A stretch of DNA of 64,000 nt. Source: Streptomyces graminofaciens. GTDB taxonomy: Bacteria > Actinomycetota > Actinomycetes > Streptomycetales > Streptomycetaceae. Made by a program: the position numbers and the translations under genes. Shown one piece after another: positions 59,201 to 64,000 of the stretch (position 1 is the first letter of the stretch; every line of letters begins with the position of its first letter). The DNA lies in contig NZ_AP018448.1 of assembly GCF_030294945.1 (NCBI RefSeq), forward strand, positions 5,920,001 to 5,984,000, in the 5' to 3' direction. The notes beneath the pieces are model-generated. The model was not told where the DNA came from. It saw only the letters and a program-made list of their open reading frames with translations, and searched no databases.

Positions 59201-60687
59201 ACCGCCTCCATCCTCTCGATGAGGCTCCGCCGCTCGCCCTGCGCTTCGGTCGCGGCCTTGAGCGCCTCCTCCCGCTTGCCGCGTGTCTCCGCCTCGGCCT
59301 CGTCGCGTCGACGCGCTGTGTCCTCCTCATGGCGCGCCCGCGTGTCGGCTTCGCGCGCGAGGGCCGAGAGCCCGGAGGCAAGTGTCCTGGCGGCGTGATC
59401 GCGTGCTTCAAGGGCCGGGCGGGCACGTTCTTCGCCGAGGTTGACCAGTTCACGGAGCCGGGCCGCCTCGCCGGTCTTCTCCTGGTGGCGCAGTACGACG
59501 GCCGTCGCCTGCCAGCCTTCCGTGAGGGCGTTGGCGTCGTCCCGCTCCGTGGACGCTCGGGCGACGAGAGCCTTGGCCTCTTCAAGACGCATTGCGGCAA
59601 GGCTGAGTCTCTGTTCGGCCACGGTCGCGCTCCACCGCTTGGCCAGGTGAACGGCGTCGTCCCGTTCCCGGGCAAGACGTGTCACCTCCTGTTCCAGTTT
59701 CCCCAGGTTGACGTCATCGTCGTCGACGCGACGCTTGAGCTGCCCGGCGAACGTCACCAGGCCTTCCTCGGCCTGTTTAACGGACTTCCGTGCCTCGGCC
59801 TCGGCGCGCGACGCCTCGATTAGGGGGCCCTGGAGTTCAACCGTGTGCTCCACGAACTCCTGTTCCAGCAACAAGCTCTGCCGCCGAGCGAGCTTGTCCT
59901 GGTGTTGGGACACCAGATCGGCCAACTCGGTCAGACTGTCTTGCTTGACTACGGCCTTGAGTAGAAAGTCAACGAAGCTCGCGTCCGAGTCGAGGTCGAA
60001 CGCGCGTACCGCCTCGCCTTCGCCCTTGTTCATCACCCGCTGATAGCGGAAGAGTTCGGGATCGATACCAAGGTCGTCCCCCAGCCGCTCCGTCCAGTCT
60101 GCATGGGACTTCGGCCAGTCCAGTTCCAGCCTCGGATCCTGGTCCCTGAGTTCGATCAGGTCTTTGCGGTAGGCGTCGAAGGACAGATAGCGGCCACCGT
60201 CGGCGATCGGGAGGGTGTCCAGGGCCAGCGTGTCGGTAGGGCGGAAGTGATACCACCACTCCTGGAGATTTTCGGCGATCTTGGAGACCGTCTGGTTCTT
60301 CCACGCCATGGCTTTGCCGGTGACGAGCGTCCGGCCGTTCACCGCGTGCGTCCATTCGAGAACGATGTGGGAGACATCCTGGCCCAGCACATAGTCGTCG
60401 AGGAGACGAGGATCGGCGGCTCCCTTGACGGGGCCTCTCCCAGGAAGCAGTACGGAGAACACCAGTCTGAGAAGTACGGACTTGCCGCCGCCGTTCTCCA
60501 GGAAGAGCACGCTGGCGGGCGACGGGCGCAACGTCTGCGTCACAGAGTCGAACAGATCCGCCTGCTCCTGGGTGACCGGACGCCCGGCACCGCTGAGGTC
60601 CAGGGTCACGTCCTGGAACCGTGCGCCCGTCGGGCCGACCGAGCACAAGCGGACCCGAGAGAGCTCATAGTTCATTGTGTTGTCCAC
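56215..60687 (-). CDS. jetC: JetC-like SMC/MukB-family ATPase
   Basis: A 1490-residue coiled-coil ATPase. Walker A is LENGGGKSVLLRLVF (about 63-77). Long heptad-type helices rich in Ala, Glu and Arg fill about 260-1150. The ABC signature is FSGGQELTAAILLY (1355-1368). Walker B is GVLFLDNPIGRANADYL (1388-1404), with Asp1393 followed by Asn where SMC proteins usually have the catalytic Glu. A D-loop/H-loop-like segment is LVYTTGLFDEKALGQF. It should form the DNA-extruding motor of the complex. GTG 60687 or the ATG 12 bases later may start it; jetB ends 11 bases upstream. It is longer than common type I JetC. Confidence 0.8.
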   Translation of the reverse strand: MDNTMNYELSRVRLCSVGPTGARFQDVTLDLSGAGRPVTQEQADLFDSVTQTLRPSPASVLFLENGGGKSVLLRLVFSVLLPGRGPVKGAADPRLLDDYVLGQDVSHIVLEWTHAVNGRTLVTGKAMAWKNQTVSKIAENLQEWWYHFRPTDTLALDTLPIADGGRYLSFDAYRKDLIELRDQDPRLELDWPKSHADWTERLGDDLGIDPELFRYQRVMNKGEGEAVRAFDLDSDASFVDFLLKAVVKQDSLTELADLVSQHQDKLARRQSLLLEQEFVEHTVELQGPLIEASRAEAEARKSVKQAEEGLVTFAGQLKRRVDDDDVNLGKLEQEVTRLARERDDAVHLAKRWSATVAEQRLSLAAMRLEEAKALVARASTERDDANALTEGWQATAVVLRHQEKTGEAARLRELVNLGEERARPALEARDHAARTLASGLSALAREADTRARHEEDTARRRDEAEAETRGKREEALKAATEAQGERRSLIERMEAVDADAEQAVADGLAADPETLPQAAQDAQHALEALRNKIDALAEEEDAIAEEHIEAQRLLDEAKENEGKARQLAERFQDRLQQAMGPKTVLESEPRLTALLDGEPVDLEDDAHLLLERLAEAVAEGEREHVTLRIEEARDEQARLALADGRLLPPPAVVTEACRILRHEKIDAWPGWEHIADYPQRKREEFLARASHLVSGVMLNSGDDLDRARDVLAALSPQPTAYVAVGTSEALESPQTRHPDGVAFTLPFHPALYDPEAADAEHRAIEDRRSQRTRRLAEIKASKHRDEGLRHRIATWRESYPPGALAVLSETAAMAADDLVTAGRLTAERQRGVTRLVERQTQNRTAQRTAAVERDRLTEVSSRLNDIARRLDQVSEWSDLARAAETRRDQQNEAAAQALTAAEEHRRLATEHRNTAGEQLQIKEGAIKERAALPGAQDVPDDADSPREPIAVLRNTYKTASDNYEKADVPDELRRSLTRAGEEETAAGAEYSALDEALRDRAHRLLLTPEASDATTRAQALRRAQRTRKAAEEAVGKAQVTQGQHENALNERDNEFRALTSESVAPMPLERQPRDIAACQEAVEEAESKQSAAAVAKASVDALHAVAVQTWEVAKDTAKEFAILAETLTALTPEEAAAEPFTGDAAVARREHRRLNQARNTARDDLARHDRTLRKAIERLKKHAGSDKYDSLNIPVRRQILLLPPEELTAHAPGWDIPLTSRLRSLTDDLNQISRHLKVIIEHLKGEVDKALAILRSAQRLSTLPRSLAEWAGQEFIQFNFDKLGDELLTAHLGQVIEEAAAGVTGDGRKTRRDGLSLLLRGVHTAVPKGFRVYILKPDKVLRTERVRVSKVKEIFSGGQELTAAILLYCTLAALRANTKGRRRDRHAGVLFLDNPIGRANADYLLDLQRSVAEALGVQLVYTTGLFDEKALGQFPLIIRLRNDADLRAARKYLVVDEVIRNHLDRLPPEDGTGRLSAARVFTREARGARA

Positions 60688-60698
60688 ACCCGAGCCCG

Positions 60699-61517
60699 TC
60701 AGTACAGCGTGCCGGAGTCGGAAACCCGCACGACGTCGCCGGCAGCGTGCCCTGCGGGGGCGCCGAGACGAAGTAACTCGTCGTATACCTCGACGGCTGC
60801 CAGTTCACGGACCTGCAGTTGGTAGCGGCCGGTGGTGCGGTAGACCTTCACCGGACGCTCGTCGTCCTCTGTCTCGGTCAGCATGCCCTGGTCGACTAGG
60901 TAGCGGAGCGCCTTGCCCACGATCGCCTCGGTGGACGGCGGGGCGACGCGGCCGTCGCTGGTCGAACCGGCCTCGGGCCTGCGCAGGTAGACACGCCAGG
61001 CACGTTCCAGTTCGGGGGCGTTGGCCATGGGGTCGCTGTTCTCCTCGGATCCGGCCACCCGTTCGGACAGTTCCTGGCAGAGGTGGCGTACCAGGTTGTC
61101 CACTGTCGGAACCATGGCCTGGCCGACGTAGCCGTCGTCGGCGAGGTCCTCGGGCCGCGGGAAACAGCAGGCGGCGATGGCCAGGTGGGCGATGCCGTGC
61201 AGCACCCGCTCCGCCTCTCGCTGGTGGGCCTGGCGTGCTTGTCGCGCATAGAGATCGAGTTTGGTCTCGAACACCGAGCCCGGCAGAGCGCCGAAGACGG
61301 CGCCTGCGCGCTGGGTGATTCCGATGACCCGCAGCCCGAGACCTGCCGCGCTCTTCCTCACCAGTTCCTCGAACGCCGGTTCCTCGTCATAGCGGCGGAC
61401 AAGGGACGCGTAGTCGGCGTCCCGGTGCGGGCGCAGCCTGGGCCTAAGGCCGTATCCGACGAGCCGCATCGCCTCCTCCGCGTCGTGCTCGCTGTAGGTG
61501 CCGAGGACACCGCTCAT
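60699..61517 (-). CDS. jetB: JetB-like MukE/KITE-type subunit
   Basis: A 272-residue protein predicted to be mostly helical with a C-terminal winged-helix (IVGKALRYLVDQGMLTETEDDERPVKVYRTTGRYQLQVRELA, about 205-245). This fits the KITE (MukE-like) subunits that bridge the kleisin and SMC heads. Family assignment rests mainly on its place between the kleisin-like and SMC genes and on size. Start ATG 61517 overlaps the jetA stop by four bases. Confidence 0.6.
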   Translation of the reverse strand: MSGVLGTYSEHDAEEAMRLVGYGLRPRLRPHRDADYASLVRRYDEEPAFEELVRKSAAGLGLRVIGITQRAGAVFGALPGSVFETKLDLYARQARQAHQREAERVLHGIAHLAIAACCFPRPEDLADDGYVGQAMVPTVDNLVRHLCQELSERVAGSEENSDPMANAPELERAWRVYLRRPEAGSTSDGRVAPPSTEAIVGKALRYLVDQGMLTETEDDERPVKVYRTTGRYQLQVRELAAVEVYDELLRLGAPAGHAAGDVVRVSDSGTLY

Positions 61518-63040
61518 CGGTCGTCACCTCCGGTGGTCTTCTTTGTCTGCGTCGGGCGGTCGGCGGTGGCGGGGGCCACAAGCCGTGCCGTGGTGAGGAG
61601 CAGGTCGTCGCCCTCGAAGCCCTGGCTGTTCAGCCTGGTGTCGGCGTGCACGGCCAGCAGGACCCTGTCGTCTCTGCGGCGCAGGGCGGTTCCGGTCTGC
61701 GGGCCGTACGCGTGCAACGCCAGGAGTGCTACGAGTTCGGGAAGCTCGGGGTCGAGGGCTGCCGCTTCGTCCAGGAGACCGGACAGCGTGCGTACTTCGT
61801 CCGGCAGGTCGAGAAGCGCGTCGGCCTGTTCCCACTGGCGGTCGGTGAAGCGCTTCTGCTCTTCCGACGTCTCCAGGTCGGGTTCGAGGACTTCGCCCGC
61901 GAACCGCGTGCGTTCAGGTGCCGGGCGCAGCAGCAGGGGAACGAGGGTGGCCAGGTCCGGCAGATCGCGGACGACCGGGCCCGAGGAATCCGTGAAGTAG
62001 CGGTCGGCCAGTGCGGAGGCGTCAGTGACCGGCAGGTCGAGAGCAGGCATGAGGAGGTGGCCGTACAGGTTGAGGGTCTGGCGCTGGGGAGTGTCGGCGA
62101 ACTGCTGGCGATCCTGCTGCTCCCGAAAAAGGTCCCGGGCCCCCATGAGGCGGGCGTGGAGCTTGATGTGGCGTCGTACGCAGTCCTCGACGATGTCGAC
62201 GAGTTCCGCCGCGCGGCTCTTGCGCACGGGCTCCTCCGCTTCGTCGCGTGCCTCGGCCATGTACTTCGCGATCGCCCGTTCGGCCTTGACCCGTTCCTCG
62301 ACGTGGGCAAGCGCGTCGTCGAGCAGTTTCGGTACCTTCTCCCGCCAGTCCACCGCCTGCACGTTGCGCTTGGTGGCATCCAACTGGACCCGGATCATCT
62401 CCCCATACTGGATCGTCCGGATACGAGCTTGCTCGGCGACCTGTTTCGCGTCTGCCAGCTGGCCCCGTCTGATCAGGTTGTCGAGTTTCACCTCGGCGGC
62501 GACCTGAGCGGACTCGACATCGGTGTCCAGGGCGCCGACCAGGACGTTCAGAGCCTCGTGGGAGGCACGCAGGTACAGCTTGCCCGTGGCGTCCCTGCGC
62601 TCCTCAATGAGCTTGAAGTCGAACGTGTGCACGCGGTAGACGCCGTTGGCGTCCACTGCTCCGTACGGTCGACGGAACGTACGATCCACGTCCCCGACAT
62701 TGATCAGACTCTCCAGCACCCAGGCCGTGACCCGCGCGTGCTCCTTCGCAGGACGCTGCGGTGTCTGTCGTGCGACGAACCGCTGGACCCGCTCCACGAT
62801 GTGCTGGTGCCCGGCGCCTGTGTCGAAGTCCATGGTGATCGCGACCTGGTCGATGGTGTACAGAGCGATCTCCGCCATCAGATAGGTCTTCGCCTCGGCC
62901 CACTCGATCATGCCCTTACGGGCGTCGAGCTCGTGCAACGGGGCGGTGCATGCCAGCGCCTTCGCTCTACGGCTGAGGCCTTCGTCAACCGTGGCAGCAG
63001 GCTCCCAGGTCTCATCTCGCACAGTTGACACACTAACCAT
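61514..63040 (-). CDS. jetA: JetA-like MukF/kleisin-type subunit
   Basis: A 508-residue soluble helical protein. The N-terminal third (ALACTAPLHELDARKGMIEWAEAKTYLMAE) and a winged-helix-like stretch (ITMDFDTGAGHQHIVERVQRFVARQTPQR) precede coiled helices (about 180-330). An acidic region follows, and then a C-terminal domain (VLLAVHADTRLNSQGFEGDDLLLTTARLV). By position and size it is the kleisin of the complex. I do not see the DUF3375 or DUF2397 sequence patterns known from other Wadjet JetA proteins. First gene of the operon; ATG 63040 lacks an obvious Shine-Dalgarno. Confidence 0.6.
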   Translation of the reverse strand: MVSVSTVRDETWEPAATVDEGLSRRAKALACTAPLHELDARKGMIEWAEAKTYLMAEIALYTIDQVAITMDFDTGAGHQHIVERVQRFVARQTPQRPAKEHARVTAWVLESLINVGDVDRTFRRPYGAVDANGVYRVHTFDFKLIEERRDATGKLYLRASHEALNVLVGALDTDVESAQVAAEVKLDNLIRRGQLADAKQVAEQARIRTIQYGEMIRVQLDATKRNVQAVDWREKVPKLLDDALAHVEERVKAERAIAKYMAEARDEAEEPVRKSRAAELVDIVEDCVRRHIKLHARLMGARDLFREQQDRQQFADTPQRQTLNLYGHLLMPALDLPVTDASALADRYFTDSSGPVVRDLPDLATLVPLLLRPAPERTRFAGEVLEPDLETSEEQKRFTDRQWEQADALLDLPDEVRTLSGLLDEAAALDPELPELVALLALHAYGPQTGTALRRRDDRVLLAVHADTRLNSQGFEGDDLLLTTARLVAPATADRPTQTKKTTGGDDR

Positions 63041-63488
63041 GTGCGACTACTTCGGACTTGGGTTTTCTCAGCTTATTTGTCTGTTCATCCTTGACGGACC
63101 GCAGGCGGCCTCGGACACGGCCGGCTCCTCGTACCCTTGGCGAGCCGCAGGCCCCATGCAGGGAGGTACAGCAGCCCGAGATTGGTGGATCAGCCCGCCG
63201 CTTCGAGACCTGCCAGGCCCCAGGAGGCAGCTTCCCACGATGGCACGCTTACCTCGCGGCCCAACCCTGCGCACATTGCTCGAGAATCACATTGAGGCAT
63301 CGATCCTGGAGTAAGCCTCAGCAATCGCGCACTGTGAAGGGAACGAGGGAATCAGTTCGCTGGAGGGTGCACATCCCGCTCTACGGCGACACCGCGGCCC
63401 ATGTGCACCAGGCACGGCTGCGTCGCTTCTCCTGGGCCGCCTGCACACTCAAGCCGTGGGATCACGCACCGGTCTGACTGCTCCCATC
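63041..63488. other. Intergenic region upstream of the SMC operon
   Basis: No supported gene. A plus-strand frame ending at 63477 finishes with RWRVHIPLYGDTAAHVHQAR..., which has some coding-like character (about 63360-63477) but no recognisable start, so it may be a gene remnant. The operon promoter should lie in this stretch; none was identified with confidence. Confidence 0.4.
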
Positions 63489-63830
63489 TCATCGACCCAC
63501 AGTCCTTGGCATCGAGACCGCAGCCGACCGCACCGCGGACGGTCCCGGCCAGAGCTGATGGTCGAGGGCGTCCTCCAGGCGTGTGAGAGTGCCGATGTCG
63601 GGTAGCACGTCACCGTTGACCACCCGGGCGACAGTGGAATGGGCAACACAGGCGACCTCGGCGAGTCCCCGCAGGGACAGATCACGTGACCGCATCGTCC
63701 GGCGCAGGTCTCGCGCCAGCAACAGGCCGCAGTGAGCGCTCAGCGGAGCATCCGAGGCGAGGGTCACCTCAGGCCAGGTGCCGTCCGCCACATAGAACAG
63801 AGGGGGCTTGTCGTTGTTGCTGCGTGGCAT
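63489..63830 (-). CDS. XRE-type helix-turn-helix regulator
   Basis: A 113-residue protein with a Cro/C1-type helix-turn-helix: LARDLRRTMRSRDLSLRGLAEVACVAHSTVARVVNGDVLPDIGTLTRLEDAL (about 38-89). The recognition helix lies in HSTVARVVNG. A short N-terminal extension (about 35 residues) precedes it. Start ATG 63830. It lies upstream of the SMC operon in the same direction, 448 bases away, and could control it. Control of the operon is inferred from position only. Confidence 0.78.
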   Translation of the reverse strand: MPRSNNDKPPLFYVADGTWPEVTLASDAPLSAHCGLLLARDLRRTMRSRDLSLRGLAEVACVAHSTVARVVNGDVLPDIGTLTRLEDALDHQLWPGPSAVRSAAVSMPRTVGR

Positions 63831-64000
63831 GGCCCGATCGTGCCACGCGCAGTAGCGCCTCTGGGCAAGCTGTGCGAGCGCTGCAACCCGTCGAAATACG
63901 GTCCGGCCACGGGATGCCTACGCTCATCCACGGTCGCCCGCGGCGCCTGAAGCCGTCCCCTCCGTGTCACGCACGACGACCGGGTATCTACGTCTCCTCT
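63831..64000. other. Window end, no gene identified
   Basis: Short frames on both strands only; no coding pattern, RNA gene or repeat recognised. Confidence 0.5.

Noticed and set aside
55070..63040. Classic type II/III (TIGR02680-type) or DUF3375-type Wadjet label
   Set aside because: The P-loop and kleisin sequence patterns I associate with those types are not present, so only a general Wadjet/MksBEFG-like call is made.
63058..63477. Plus-strand 139-residue frame upstream of jetA
   Set aside because: It overlaps the operon's probable promoter; only its last 40 codons look mildly coding-like, so it is noted as a possible remnant rather than a gene.

Overview
This is a high-GC actinobacterial chromosome segment, almost certainly from a Streptomyces. 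The evidence is the strong G/C bias at third codon positions, the HrdD-type sigma factor next to a phosphinothricin-acetyltransferase-like gene, a DUF6227 protein, and several intergenic repeats of the type scattered through Streptomyces genomes. No rRNA, tRNA, CRISPR array, intact insertion sequence or replication origin was recognised. All calls come from reading the sequence; no database search was run.

Positions 1-22.4 kb look like conserved core chromosome. They hold a CPA1-type K+/H+ antiporter, an MFS transporter, an FmdB zinc ribbon behind a CIRCE-like operator, methylthioadenosine phosphorylase, a SAF-like secreted protein, MscL, an LtrA-family membrane protein, a P1-family (DmpA/NylC-like) peptidase, a lipoprotein L,D-transpeptidase and a DUF6227 protein. 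The fructose PTS operon fruR-fruK-fruA follows, then a divergent MFS/WYL-regulator pair, then hrdD with a textbook sigma-R promoter and the adjacent acetyltransferase.

Positions 22.4-38 kb hold a 1309-residue GHKL/HSP90-type ATPase with about seven C-terminal repeats, a DODA-type dioxygenase divergent from a MarR regulator, a TetR/DHA2 efflux pair with two perfect operators, and an M6-type secreted metalloprotease flanked by tandem repeats. A fused double IclR regulator, a TetR regulator and a three-gene ABC-2 exporter complete the region.

Positions 38-51 kb form a carbohydrate-utilisation locus. A secreted clan GH-A-like glycoside hydrolase with three CBM-like modules is transcribed divergently from a LacI regulator, a solute-binding protein, two permeases, an intracellular (alpha/alpha)6-type glycosidase and a second, paralogous secreted hydrolase with a ricin-type tail. 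Palindromes TCGAACCGGTTCGA sit just downstream of the -10 boxes of both divergent promoters, implying LacI control. The likely logic is extracellular cleavage, ABC uptake of the oligosaccharide, then intracellular hydrolysis. The substrate is unknown.

Positions 51-64 kb are accessory and partly decayed: a TetR remnant, a siderophore-interacting protein, an SDR gene with two compensating frameshifts, about 1 kb of non-coding DNA with unusual stem-loops, and two small uncharacterised genes. A four-gene Wadjet/MksBEFG-like SMC defence operon (jetA-B-C-D order, tightly overlapping, minus strand) follows, with an XRE-type regulator upstream. Its subunits do not match the family signatures I can recall for well-known Wadjet types, so it and the orphan HSP90-like ATPase are the best candidates for undescribed biology.
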